A stretch of DNA of 64,000 nucleotides from Flavobacteriales bacterium UBA952 (GTDB lineage: Bacteria > Bacteroidota > Bacteroidia > Flavobacteriales_D > Crocinitomicaceae), in the NCBI GenBank assembly GCA_002293185.1, contig DBCS01000006.1, forward strand, positions 21,116 through 85,115. Direction: 5' to 3'. Under the pieces are notes generated by a model. The model worked only from the letters and a program-made list of their open reading frames with translations, did no database searches and had not been told where the DNA came from. A program made the position numbers and the translations under genes. This document shows, one piece after another, positions 43,555 to 53,004 of the stretch; within the stretch, counting starts at the first letter, position 1, and every line of letters begins with the position of its first letter.

Positions 43555-46019
43555 AACGAATATTACACGCTTGCCTTTTTTTATTAGCTTTCATTTCCTC
43601 TGTTCATGCGCAGGTTACCCTCACATTAACCGGCCCTGACTACAATCCTAGCAACCCGCTGAACTGCGCAGGTATTGTGCCGACAGGCGGTACTAACTTC
43701 ATCGACGGAACGGGCAACTACACTCCCAATATGAACGAAACACTAGTGCTCTGCCCAGACCTCACACAAGGTTCAAAGGTCTCCATTTCTTTTGCAACCA
43801 ACATTGGCTTTGAATGGGATGTGCACCCAACAGACACACTCTATATCTACGATGGTTCGTCTACTGCCGCGCCCCTACTTGGCGCCTACAACAGTGGTAC
43901 GCACCCCGTTGGCTTGTTTGCACAAGCCTCTTGGAACAACCCCACTGGCTGTCTAACTTTGCGTTTCAAATCTAATGGTGCCAATGAGGGTACGGGTTGG
44001 GTAGCTAATGTAGCCTGCGGAAATCCGCCACAACCGATCATTGCTCATGTAGAGGCCTTCAAAAACGGTGGCGGCTCAAATATCATGAACCCAATAGACA
44101 CCGGCTTTGTAGATCTTTGCCCTGGCGATAGCGTTTTACTCAAAGCCTTGCCTGGTTTTCCGCACTCCTTAGAGAACACCAATACTGGCTATTCTCAAAC
44201 CAATAACAACTGCACCTTTACCTGGACAATTGGAGGAGTCGGGCAATTTACTGGAGACCAAATTTGGTTCGTGCCAACTGCAAATACGGGTTATTATGTC
44301 GACCTTGCTGTCACCGATCAATTTCCGCAAACCATTCACTCCAACTTTAAAATACGTATTTCTATCCCACCTATATTTGCAGGAACAGGCCCGCTAGAAG
44401 ACACCGTGTGTTTGGGTCAAAATTCTTATTTAGTGGGTGGAGTAACCCCACAAGACACAGTTGGTATCGAAATTCCTGGGGGCACCTTCCAAATTGGTGG
44501 TACCTTCGCTGGGCTTACCTTCCTGCCAGATGGCGCTGGGCAAATGTACCAAACCAACATCCCTATGTCAGGTTTTGATTCCACAGCCGTCATCACTTCT
44601 GGTGCCGACATCGAACAAATTTGTTTGGATATCGAACACTCTTACATCGGCGATATCGAAATTGCCCTAACTTGTCCGAATGGAACAACTGTTTCCTTGA
44701 TGAATGCTTACAACCAAACTCCTTTTGGCTGGGCTGAACTCGTGCCTGGTGGCTGCGGCAACGGCATCGGTACTTTCCTAGGTAACGATACCAATATCGA
44801 CGGAGGCAACCCAGGCTCACCAGTTTGGTCTTACTGTTTCTCTACTACCAACAATACATTCAATACCATTTGTGCAGAAAACACAGCAGGCAACACCATC
44901 ATTAATGACTACGGGTTTGCATCGATGAACCCCAATGGGGTATACCTCCCAGACGGCGATTTCAACCAGTTTGCAGGTTGTCCGATTAACGGAAACTGGA
45001 CCATCTTAGTACAAGACAACCAGGGCATAGATGACGGCTATATCTTCTCGTGGGGAATTTACTTTAATGCCTCGCTCTATCCTGAAAGCGAAGGTTATCA
45101 AAATTATGTGGTTACCGAAGGATGGGCCGCTGACCCGACTATTATTTCCGGACAGAACGACACCCTTATTGTGATTCAACCGAGCACACCAGGTATTACG
45201 AATTACACATACAGCATCACAGATAACTTTGGCTGTAACTACGACACTACCGTCTCTTTTGTAGTCCTTCCTCGTCCTGCGATTTTTTCAGATACCGCAA
45301 TTTGCCATTACAGTTATTTTGTAGGTAATACAGCCTCCTTTGCCGGCGGACAATGGTATGCTTTAGACACTGCCGTTCACTTCTTACCCAATAATTTGGT
45401 CGATAATCCAGAAATTATGACCTACAATATGGGTGGCGTATTTCCCGTCTTTTTTATCGACAACGCTTGTCAAGACACCGTAGCCGCAAGTATTGAATTC
45501 TTGCCGTATGTGTATACCACCATTCTCGATTCTGCTATTTGTCAAGGGGCTAGCCTTTGGCTTAATCCATATGTCATTAATTCAACCCCACTCCAAAGTG
45601 GTTATAGCCCGCCATTTAACGGACAATGGTGGGACGGCAGCACTGAAGTTCCGCGCCTGGCAACCGAAGCTGGAAATTATATTTACACCGCACAAAATTC
45701 ATGTAATACCATCAGCGACACCGCAAATATTACCTATAAACCTTGTGATATCACGGCGCCAAATGTTGTGGTGCTCTCCTCACAAACAGGTAACGAGGCG
45801 TTTTTTGTCAATTATGAAGGCATCGCAACTTTTAAGTGCACCATACTGAATCGTTGGGGCAATGTTATTTTTGAGTATTCGAACCCCGCCGAAAAATGGT
45901 TTGGCAAAACGGCGACTGGCGATACCGTAGAAGAAGGCACCTATTTCTACCGTATAGACGCTACCCTAGATGGTGGCATTGAAATTCAAAAACACGGTTT
46001 TATCGTGCTGAAGTACTAA
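43551..46019 (+). CDS. T9SS-secreted protein with CUB-like, P-proprotein and gliding-type C-terminal domains
   Basis: This 822-aa protein has a signal peptide (ending VHAQ). A CUB-like domain at about 20-160 contains DTLYIYDGSSTAAPLLGAY and CLTLRFKSNG. A module follows, then a P-domain (about 330-510) with EQICLDIEHSYIGDIEIAL, GTFLGNDTNIDGG and INGNWTILVQDNQGIDDGYI. Further PKD-like stretches lead to the C-terminal domain FKCTILNRWGNVIFEYSN ... GTYFYRIDA, the CHU_C/gliding-motility-associated type (T9SS type B). P-domains usually follow subtilisin-like proteases, but no protease is present. It is probably surface-exposed and may bind proteins or matrix. Confidence 0.88.
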   Translation: MKRILHACLFLLAFISSVHAQVTLTLTGPDYNPSNPLNCAGIVPTGGTNFIDGTGNYTPNMNETLVLCPDLTQGSKVSISFATNIGFEWDVHPTDTLYIYDGSSTAAPLLGAYNSGTHPVGLFAQASWNNPTGCLTLRFKSNGANEGTGWVANVACGNPPQPIIAHVEAFKNGGGSNIMNPIDTGFVDLCPGDSVLLKALPGFPHSLENTNTGYSQTNNNCTFTWTIGGVGQFTGDQIWFVPTANTGYYVDLAVTDQFPQTIHSNFKIRISIPPIFAGTGPLEDTVCLGQNSYLVGGVTPQDTVGIEIPGGTFQIGGTFAGLTFLPDGAGQMYQTNIPMSGFDSTAVITSGADIEQICLDIEHSYIGDIEIALTCPNGTTVSLMNAYNQTPFGWAELVPGGCGNGIGTFLGNDTNIDGGNPGSPVWSYCFSTTNNTFNTICAENTAGNTIINDYGFASMNPNGVYLPDGDFNQFAGCPINGNWTILVQDNQGIDDGYIFSWGIYFNASLYPESEGYQNYVVTEGWAADPTIISGQNDTLIVIQPSTPGITNYTYSITDNFGCNYDTTVSFVVLPRPAIFSDTAICHYSYFVGNTASFAGGQWYALDTAVHFLPNNLVDNPEIMTYNMGGVFPVFFIDNACQDTVAASIEFLPYVYTTILDSAICQGASLWLNPYVINSTPLQSGYSPPFNGQWWDGSTEVPRLATEAGNYIYTAQNSCNTISDTANITYKPCDITAPNVVVLSSQTGNEAFFVNYEGIATFKCTILNRWGNVIFEYSNPAEKWFGKTATGDTVEEGTYFYRIDATLDGGIEIQKHGFIVLKY

Positions 46020-46050
46020 CATTGCTTATTTTTGTAGCAAAACGCTACCA

Positions 46051-48054
46051 ATGATCAGTTTTGCCGATGAAATCAAGCAAGGAATTCCTAAAGAACTTCC
46101 ACAACTTAAAGCTTGGAATATCCAAGTTAATCATGCGCCAAAGCGAAAAGATATTTTAAGTCCTGCTGAGAAAAAATTGGCAATTGCCAATGCTTTGCGC
46201 TATTTCCCAAAAGAGCAGCATGCCATTCTCGCCAAAGAATTTGCACAAGAACTTACCGAATACGGCCGCATTTACATGTACCGCTTTATGCCGGAGCATC
46301 CCATTTTTGCGCGGCCAATTCACGAATACCCAGGTAAATCTGAGCAGGCAAAAGCCATCATGCTCATGATACAAAATAACCTTGATCATCGGGTAGCTCA
46401 GCACCCGCATGAACTCATCACCTATGGCGGTAATGGTGCTGTTTTTCAGAATTGGGTACAATATAACCTGACCATGAAGTATTTGTCAGAAATGACCGAT
46501 GAACAAACACTCGTCATGTACTCAGGCCACCCAATGGGCTTATTTCCATCGCATCCGAATGCACCGCGTGTTGTAGTAACCAACGGCATGATGATTCCTA
46601 ATTATTCCAAGCCCGACGATTGGGAGAAATTCAACGCGCTAGGTGTTACCCAATACGGCCAAATGACAGCTGGCTCTTATATGTATATAGGGCCTCAAGG
46701 TATTGTCCACGGGACCACCATAACCGTTTTGAATGCAGTGCGTCGAATGGCCAAAACACGAGACGATATCAACGGTAAATTATTCTTAACTGCTGGCTTG
46801 GGCGGCATGTCTGGAGCTCAACCAAAAGCTGGTAATATTGCCGGTGTTATTTCCGTAACGGCCGAAGTAAATCCAAAGGCAGCAAACACCAGACATGAGC
46901 AAGGTTGGGTAGATGAAATTATCAGCGACCTAGACGAACTCGTAATTAGAGTTAAAAAAGCCCAAGCTAACAAGGAGGTGGTATCTATTGCCTACCTAGG
47001 AAATGTTGTCGACGTCTGGGAAAAGTTCGACCAAACTGGAATATATGTGGCCCTTGGCTCAGATCAAACTTCTTTACACAACCCATGGGCAGGTGGGTAT
47101 TATCCTGCTGGTCTTGACTTTGATCAGGCCAACGACCTCATGGCTAATGATCCAGAATCATTTAAAACCTACGTTCGCGAAAGTTTAAGGCGCCACGCTG
47201 CAGCCGTCAACAAACATACCGACCGCGGAACCTATTTTTTCGACTACGGCAATGCCTTTTTACTTGAGTCTTCTAGAGCTGGAGGCGATGTCATGGCTGC
47301 CAACCAAATCGATTTCAAATACCCTTCTTATATTCAAGATATCTTAGGGCCAATGTGCTTTGACTATGGTTTTGGACCATTTAGATGGGTTTGTGCCAGC
47401 GGCGATCCGCAAGACCTCGAAAAAACAGATGGTATTGCCTGCGCTGTACTTGAAAAAATGATGCAAGAATGCCCAGAAGAGATCCAACAACAAATGGCTG
47501 ACAACATTCAATGGATCAAAGGAGCACAAGAAAATAAAATGGTCGTTGGCTCTCAAGCAAGAATTTTATACGCCGACGCAGAAGGACGCATGCGCATTGC
47601 TGCAGCGTTCAATCAAGCCATTGCGCGCGGGGAAATTGGACCTGTTATTTTAGGTCGAGACCACCACGATGTATCTGGTACCGACTCGCCGTACCGTGAA
47701 ACGTCGAATATTTACGACGGTTCAAGATTTACCGCAGACATGGCCATTCAAAACGTAATTGGCGACAGCTTTAGAGGCGCCACTTGGGTGAGTATCCATA
47801 ACGGCGGCGGCGTAGGTTGGGGTGAAGTCATCAACGGTGGCTTTGGAATGCTTTTAGACGGCTCTGAACAAGCACAGCGCAACCTCACGAGCATGTTGCA
47901 TTGGGACGTCAATAATGGCATTGCCAGACGCAACTGGGCGCGCAATGAAAACGCCATCTTTGCCATCAAACGCGCCATGGAAGCAGAGCCACTTTTAAAA
48001 GTAACACTCCCAAATTTAGTTGATGAGCAGTTATTAGAAGATCTCTACGAATGA
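46051..48054 (+). CDS. hutU: Urocanate hydratase
   Basis: HutU converts urocanate to imidazolone propionate in histidine breakdown. The 667-aa enzyme is the long form seen in Bacteroidota (the proteobacterial form is ~560 aa). Characteristic segments are YGGNGAVFQNW, MYSGHPMGLFPSHP, GLGGMSGAQPKAGNIA (NAD binding), YVALGSDQTSLHNPW, the catalytic Cys region GPFRWVCASGDP and GGGVGWGEVINGG. No other hut gene is in the window. It follows the type B T9SS gene after 31 bp. Confidence 0.95.
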   Translation: MISFADEIKQGIPKELPQLKAWNIQVNHAPKRKDILSPAEKKLAIANALRYFPKEQHAILAKEFAQELTEYGRIYMYRFMPEHPIFARPIHEYPGKSEQAKAIMLMIQNNLDHRVAQHPHELITYGGNGAVFQNWVQYNLTMKYLSEMTDEQTLVMYSGHPMGLFPSHPNAPRVVVTNGMMIPNYSKPDDWEKFNALGVTQYGQMTAGSYMYIGPQGIVHGTTITVLNAVRRMAKTRDDINGKLFLTAGLGGMSGAQPKAGNIAGVISVTAEVNPKAANTRHEQGWVDEIISDLDELVIRVKKAQANKEVVSIAYLGNVVDVWEKFDQTGIYVALGSDQTSLHNPWAGGYYPAGLDFDQANDLMANDPESFKTYVRESLRRHAAAVNKHTDRGTYFFDYGNAFLLESSRAGGDVMAANQIDFKYPSYIQDILGPMCFDYGFGPFRWVCASGDPQDLEKTDGIACAVLEKMMQECPEEIQQQMADNIQWIKGAQENKMVVGSQARILYADAEGRMRIAAAFNQAIARGEIGPVILGRDHHDVSGTDSPYRETSNIYDGSRFTADMAIQNVIGDSFRGATWVSIHNGGGVGWGEVINGGFGMLLDGSEQAQRNLTSMLHWDVNNGIARRNWARNENAIFAIKRAMEAEPLLKVTLPNLVDEQLLEDLYE

Positions 48055-48064
48055 AAGAATCAAT

Positions 48065-49018
48065 CTAGTTCTGGTCATTTTGAGTAAAGGCACCTTTTAA
48101 GAACTTCCCTTTACTCGTCGGCATCTCGAAATGAAATATTTCTGCGATTGTTGGAGCAATGTCTATCAATTCAGCAGCCTCTGTTACTTCCTTTCCTTTT
48201 GGCGTATCAGGTCCCAATACCAATAAAGAAATGTGGCGACAGCCCTCACAACGGCAACCATGATTCACAAACCCTGAGCGTACACCATCTAAATGACGTC
48301 CGTGATCATTGGTAATCAAAAGTGTAGTTTGGTCTTTGAGCAAAGGATTTTCCTGGATCATTTGCCAAAGTTTGGCCGCATATTGATCCGATTTTGTTAT
48401 TGATTCAAGGTACTTGTCCCAGTTGTTGGCATGGCCATAGACATCTACAGCTAACAAATTAATGAGCATAAGCTGCGGCGGGTTTACACCCGAAACCAAC
48501 TCCGTTACTTTAGCAAATGTTTTGTCGTCGCGGCCGTAACCCAAGCCGTTACCGTTGGGGCCACAATAGGTTGGTGCTACAAACTGGTTGTTCCATTTTT
48601 TGTACGAAGTATTGACCAATACATCTAGTTTGCCCTTACTTGCTACAACATAAGCCGCAGTAGAATCTTTACCACTTGCTTTTAGATAATACTGAAAAAT
48701 ATTGGGTTGTTTCGGCAAGGCCGTGCCCGAATTTGAAATGCGTTGGTAGGTGCCTGTTACAATTGCAGTATGACCAGGAACAGTGTAAGTAGGGCCATTA
48801 TTTCTGAAATTGGCATAAAATGTTCCTTCTTTCTTGAGTGAATCGCAAAGAAGTGGACTGTATTTACAAGTTGGTTCACCGTAAGTTTCGGAATAGCGAG
48901 GGCCATCGATGGCCAATATATAGATGTATTTGGTCTGAAAATTGCTTCGATCAGCTTGCCCAAAGAGTTGAAAAACAACAAAAAAAGGAATATAAATTAA
49001 TACGAGTAATTTATTCAC
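48065..49018 (-). CDS. Secreted alkaline-phosphatase/phosphodiesterase superfamily protein
   Basis: A GTG start at 49018 leads into a signal peptide (NKLLVLIYIPFFVVFQLFGQ). The fold matches the alkaline phosphatase/nucleotide pyrophosphatase superfamily: an early metal-binding Asp in LAIDGPRYSET, the nucleophile Thr in TVPGHTA, the later metal ligands in LITNDHGRHLDG, and a short DIAPTI tail. An unusual cluster of cysteines, HGCRCEGCRH, follows the NDHG motif. Substrate is unknown: phosphodiester or sulfate ester hydrolysis in the periplasm is plausible. Convergent with hutU. Confidence 0.85.
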   Translation of the reverse strand: MNKLLVLIYIPFFVVFQLFGQADRSNFQTKYIYILAIDGPRYSETYGEPTCKYSPLLCDSLKKEGTFYANFRNNGPTYTVPGHTAIVTGTYQRISNSGTALPKQPNIFQYYLKASGKDSTAAYVVASKGKLDVLVNTSYKKWNNQFVAPTYCGPNGNGLGYGRDDKTFAKVTELVSGVNPPQLMLINLLAVDVYGHANNWDKYLESITKSDQYAAKLWQMIQENPLLKDQTTLLITNDHGRHLDGVRSGFVNHGCRCEGCRHISLLVLGPDTPKGKEVTEAAELIDIAPTIAEIFHFEMPTSKGKFLKGAFTQNDQN

Positions 49019-49071
49019 GGACTAAAATTAAGGATAAAGCCAAACAAGCATAAAAAATGTTTGTTTATTTC

Positions 49072-49104
49072 TTTGGATGCAATACCATTAAAGTGGTAAA
49101 TTTG
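49072..49104 (+). promoter_or_regulatory. Promoter of the suf operon
   Basis: TTTG at 49072-49075 and TAAATTTG at 49097-49104, with a 21-bp spacer, fit the Bacteroidota -33/-7 consensus (TTTG and TAnnTTTG). The transcript would start near 49111, giving a leader of about 40 nt ahead of the sufA-like ATG at 49151. I see no clear operator such as an Iscr- or Fur-like palindrome in this leader. Confidence 0.6.
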
Positions 49105-49150
49105 CACCAAACAAAGTGTTTTATTTATAATTAATCTAAATAAAAACAAA

Positions 49151-49474
49151 ATGTTAACTGTAACAGATGCCGCCAAAAAACAGGCGCTTCGCCTCATGGA
49201 AGACGAAGCAAAAGAAGGCTTATTCATACGTGTTGGGGTTCAAGGTGGAGGCTGTTCCGGCCTTATGTACCAACTTACCTTTGACAACGAAGAACACGAA
49301 GGCGATATGACCTTTGAAAACAACGATGTCAAAGTCGTAGTTGATAAAAAAAGTTACCTCTATTTAGTGGGCACCACCCTAGATTTCTCAGGTGGTCTCA
49401 ATGGTAAGGGTTTTCTTTTCCAAAACCCCAATGCCGATAGAACATGTGGTTGTGGTGAATCCTTTTCTGTGTAA
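49151..49474 (+). CDS. HesB/IscA-family iron-sulfur carrier (SufA-like)
   Basis: The 107-aa A-type carrier has the three invariant cysteines: GGCSGL near residue 37 and CGCGESF at the C-terminus. It accepts Fe-S clusters from SufBCD and passes them to target proteins. It is the first gene of the suf operon, with sufB beginning 2 bp after its stop. Whether it is SufA, ErpA or IscA in name cannot be decided from sequence alone. Confidence 0.9.
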   Translation: MLTVTDAAKKQALRLMEDEAKEGLFIRVGVQGGGCSGLMYQLTFDNEEHEGDMTFENNDVKVVVDKKSYLYLVGTTLDFSGGLNGKGFLFQNPNADRTCGCGESFSV

Positions 49475-49476
49475 CG

Positions 49477-50925
49477 ATGTCTAACTACACCGAAAACGAA
49501 CTTGCCAAAGACCTCGAAAACCAAGAATATAAATTTGGTTTTGTAACCGATATCGAGTCAGATACCGTACCTGTAGGGCTTGACGAAGGTATTATACGTC
49601 TGATATCCTCCAAAAAAAATGAACCGCAGTGGTTGCTAGACTACCGTCTGAAAGCCTATGCCATTTGGCAAGAAATGACCGAGCCTGAATGGGCACATGT
49701 GCGGTATCAAAAACCAGACTTTCAAGGTATTTCATACTATTCGGCACCAAAGCAAACTAAAAAATACGAGTCCTGGGACGACGTCGATCCTGAAATGAAA
49801 GAAACCATGAAAAAACTGGGAATTTCAATGGAGGAACAACAACGCCTTACCGGAGTTGCTGTAGACTTCGTGATGGACTCCGTTTCAGTTGCTACCTCTT
49901 TCAAAGAAAAGCTCAGTGAGCTTGGTATTATTTTTTGCTCTTTTTCGGATGCTGTTCAAGAACATCCGGCACTCGTTCAAAAATACATGGGTACGGTTGT
50001 GCCTAGCACAGACAACTTTTATGCTGCTTTAAATGGCGCCGTATTCACAGACGGCTCTTTTTGCTATATTCCAAAAGGCGTCCGCTGCCCCATGGAACTT
50101 TCTACCTACTTTCGTATTAACGCAGGGGGCACAGGTCAATTTGAACGTACCCTTGTAGTTGCCGATGAAGGTGCTTACGTTTCGTATTTAGAGGGTTGTA
50201 CTGCCCCACAGCGAGACGAAAACCAATTACATGCTGCGGTGGTTGAGCTTATTGCGCTTCAAGATGCAGAAATTAAATACTCAACCGTTCAAAATTGGTA
50301 CCCTGGAGACAAAGAAGGAAAAGGCGGGGTCTTCAATTTTGTAACAAAGCGCGGTATCTGTGAAAACAATGCCAAAATATCCTGGACACAAGTAGAAACT
50401 GGTTCTGCGGTTACCTGGAAATACCCTTCTTGTATTCTAAAAGGAGATCATTCGGTCGGCGAGTTTTACTCTGTGGCTGTCACCAATAATCACCAACAGG
50501 CAGACACAGGAACCAAAATGGTTCATCTTGGCAAAAACACCAAATCTACAATCATTTCTAAAGGCATTTCTGCCGGGAAATCTCAAAACTCTTATAGAGG
50601 CTTGGTTCAAATCCATAAAGGCGCACATAATGCGCGTAACTTTTCGCAGTGCGACTCCCTCTTAATGACAGACGAATGTGGCGCACATACTTTTCCGTAC
50701 ATCGAATGCAAAAATCCGAGCGCGAAAATCGAACACGAAGCCACGACCTCTAAAATTGGTGAAGACCAACTTTTTTATTGCATGCAGCGTGGTATCAGCG
50801 AAGAAAAAGCAATTAGTTTAATCGTCAATGGCTACTGCAAAGAAGTCCTCAATCAGTTGCCGATGGAATTTGCCGTAGAGGCCCAAAAACTGTTAGCTAT
50901 TAGTTTAGAAGGTAGCGTAGGTTAA
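49477..50925 (+). CDS. sufB: Fe-S cluster scaffold subunit SufB
   Basis: SufB is the beta-helical core on which the SUF machine builds Fe-S clusters with SufC and SufD. The 482-aa protein has DYRLKAYAIWQEM, IPKGVRCPMELSTYFRIN, LEGCTAP, GTKMVHLGKNTKSTIISKGI and the conserved cysteine/acidic region SQCDSLLMTDECGAHTFPYI. It is full length and follows the carrier gene by 2 bp; sufC begins 38 bp later. Confidence 0.96.
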   Translation: MSNYTENELAKDLENQEYKFGFVTDIESDTVPVGLDEGIIRLISSKKNEPQWLLDYRLKAYAIWQEMTEPEWAHVRYQKPDFQGISYYSAPKQTKKYESWDDVDPEMKETMKKLGISMEEQQRLTGVAVDFVMDSVSVATSFKEKLSELGIIFCSFSDAVQEHPALVQKYMGTVVPSTDNFYAALNGAVFTDGSFCYIPKGVRCPMELSTYFRINAGGTGQFERTLVVADEGAYVSYLEGCTAPQRDENQLHAAVVELIALQDAEIKYSTVQNWYPGDKEGKGGVFNFVTKRGICENNAKISWTQVETGSAVTWKYPSCILKGDHSVGEFYSVAVTNNHQQADTGTKMVHLGKNTKSTIISKGISAGKSQNSYRGLVQIHKGAHNARNFSQCDSLLMTDECGAHTFPYIECKNPSAKIEHEATTSKIGEDQLFYCMQRGISEEKAISLIVNGYCKEVLNQLPMEFAVEAQKLLAISLEGSVG

Positions 50926-50963
50926 GAAAATTACAAAATAGAATTCAGATCAGAACAGACGAA

Positions 50964-51710
50964 ATGATAAAAATCGAAAATTTACATGCCAGCATCAACG
51001 GCAAGGAAATCCTTAAAGGTCTTAACCTCGAAGTAAAAGCTGGTGAAGTACATGCCATAATGGGGCCAAACGGTGCAGGCAAAAGTACGCTTGCAGCTGT
51101 ATTAGCAGGCAGAGAAGACTACGAAATTACAGCGGGTAGCGTCACATTTTTAGGAAAAGACCTACTTGAACTACCTACCGAAGACCGCGCCCGTGAAGGC
51201 CTTTTTCTCGCATTTCAATATCCCGTAGAAATCCCTGGTGTAAGTAATGTCAATTTCTTAAGAACTGCGCTCAATGAAAAACGCGCATATCACAACCAAG
51301 AACCTATCTCAGCCAAAGATTTCATGGCGCTTGTTCGAGAAAAATCAGCACTTGTTGAGCTCGATGCCAAATTAGCATCTAGAGCAGTCAATGAAGGATT
51401 TTCAGGCGGAGAAAAGAAACGCAACGAAATTTTTCAGATGGCTATGCTAGACCCCAAATTAGCTGTGCTAGACGAAACAGATTCTGGCTTAGACATCGAT
51501 GCGCTCCGCATTGTTTCGCAAGGCGTGAATGCACTTAAAAGTCCAGAAAACGCAAGTATTGTGATTACCCACTACCAGCGCCTGCTCGACTACATTATTC
51601 CTGATGTAGTACATGTGCTTTACGACGGTAAAATTGTCAAATCAGGGCCAAAAGAATTAGCGCTAGATTTAGAAGAACGCGGTTACGACTGGATCAAAGA
51701 AAGTTTGTAA
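50964..51710 (+). CDS. sufC: SUF system ATPase SufC
   Basis: The soluble ABC ATPase that drives SufBCD. Walker A is GPNGAGKST (near residue 34), the signature is FSGGEKKRNEI and Walker B is LAVLDETDSGLD, including the Glu after the Asp. Length (248 aa) is standard. It lies between sufB and sufD, with only 1 bp to sufD. Confidence 0.96.
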   Translation: MIKIENLHASINGKEILKGLNLEVKAGEVHAIMGPNGAGKSTLAAVLAGREDYEITAGSVTFLGKDLLELPTEDRAREGLFLAFQYPVEIPGVSNVNFLRTALNEKRAYHNQEPISAKDFMALVREKSALVELDAKLASRAVNEGFSGGEKKRNEIFQMAMLDPKLAVLDETDSGLDIDALRIVSQGVNALKSPENASIVITHYQRLLDYIIPDVVHVLYDGKIVKSGPKELALDLEERGYDWIKESL

Positions 51711-51711
51711 G

Positions 51712-52950
51712 ATGGAAACAATAGTGAGCAATAAACTACAGCAATTCGTTGTGGGTCTCGATCCAACACAAATGTCCATGCCCCATGCACTACAACTTAC
51801 GGCCCAAAACCATCTTCTTGCACAAGATTTTCCTACAACTAAATCCGAACGCTTCAAATATACACGCTTGGCTAAACTAGCCAATGCTCAAATGAGCAAC
51901 TCCCTTCTATTAGAAAAAGCGCAACTATCACAACAGAAGATCTTAACTGACGCTTACACCGTTTATATTAACAATAAGCAAATCATACTGCCTGCAGACT
52001 TACCTTCTGGTCTACAAATTAAATTAAATACCGAAGAGCCTGACACTTTTCACGAAGCAAGTTTTTATGACGTCTTTGGGGCATTGAATATACTTTACGC
52101 CCAAAACGGAATCAGTATTCGTGTTGCCAAAAATTGCACTTTAGACAAACCCATTCAAATTATTCAAGTAAACAGCGGAGGAAAATACTTTTATCGCCAC
52201 CATTTTAACTTTGGAGAAAACGCGGAGGCTGCCGTATTCATCGTTACAAAAAGTACAACAGACTCAAATAGTTTTGCGCACACCCATTTTCAGTACGATA
52301 TCGCACAGTCTGCACGTATCAAAGTATACAAAATACAAGATTGTTGCGCTGGACATTTTGACTTCCATGAAGACCGCGCCAAACAAAACGCAACATCACA
52401 TTTTGAAATCAATACACTTACGCTAGACGGTAGTTTTGTTCGCAATGACACAATGGTCGCCGTCCAAGGGGAACACGCCCAAACATATCTCAACGGCGCT
52501 TATTGGCTCAAAGAGGAACAACATGTAGCCAACTACACCACCATTGATCACCAAGTAGCCAACTGTGAATCTTTTGAAACTTACAAAGGGGTAGCCGGAG
52601 ATAAGGCGACTGCCGTTTTTAATGGTAAAGTATTTGTGCGCAAAGACGCCCAAAAAACAAATGCTTATCAGAGCAACGCCAATGTGTTGCTCTCTGATAG
52701 TGCTAGTGTTAACTCCAAGCCAGAATTAGAAATCTACGCCGACGACGTTAAGTGTTCGCATGGTTCTACAACTGGCCAGTTAGACGAGAACGCATTGTTC
52801 TATCTGCGGGCGAGAGGTCTGAGTGCGGCAACTGCCAAAACATTGCTCTTACAAGCTTTTATGGAAGATGTCCTTACTTATGTGAAGCATGACGAGGCAC
52901 TTGCTTACGTGCATCAGCGCATAGCAGAACGTTTTGACTGGAACTATTAA
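51712..52950 (+). CDS. sufD: Fe-S cluster assembly subunit SufD
   Basis: SufD is the partner of SufB in the SufBC2D complex and is needed for iron entry. The 412-aa beta-helix protein shows PLLIEKAQL-like leader sequence, then YLNGAYWLKEEQHVANYTTIDH, GVAGDKATAVFNGKVFV and LLSDSASVNSKPELEIYADDVKCSHGST, all family-typical. Genes for SufS (cysteine desulfurase) and SufE are missing downstream: the operon ends here at a terminator and must use sulfur-transfer partners encoded elsewhere. Confidence 0.95.
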   Translation: METIVSNKLQQFVVGLDPTQMSMPHALQLTAQNHLLAQDFPTTKSERFKYTRLAKLANAQMSNSLLLEKAQLSQQKILTDAYTVYINNKQIILPADLPSGLQIKLNTEEPDTFHEASFYDVFGALNILYAQNGISIRVAKNCTLDKPIQIIQVNSGGKYFYRHHFNFGENAEAAVFIVTKSTTDSNSFAHTHFQYDIAQSARIKVYKIQDCCAGHFDFHEDRAKQNATSHFEINTLTLDGSFVRNDTMVAVQGEHAQTYLNGAYWLKEEQHVANYTTIDHQVANCESFETYKGVAGDKATAVFNGKVFVRKDAQKTNAYQSNANVLLSDSASVNSKPELEIYADDVKCSHGSTTGQLDENALFYLRARGLSAATAKTLLLQAFMEDVLTYVKHDEALAYVHQRIAERFDWNY

Positions 52951-52952
52951 AC

Positions 52953-52982
52953 AAAAAAAGAGCGCTTTTCAGCGCTCTTTTT
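52953..52982. terminator. Bidirectional terminator between suf and atp operons
   Basis: A-rich sequence and a stem AGAGCGCT / AGCGCTCT around a TTTC loop (52967-52970), followed by a T tract. With A and T runs on both sides it can stop transcription of sufD (plus) and atpG (minus). It lies 3 bp after the sufD stop and 22 bp from the atpG stop. Confidence 0.85.
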
Positions 52983-53004
52983 AATTCTACTATCTAAATA
53001 TTTT

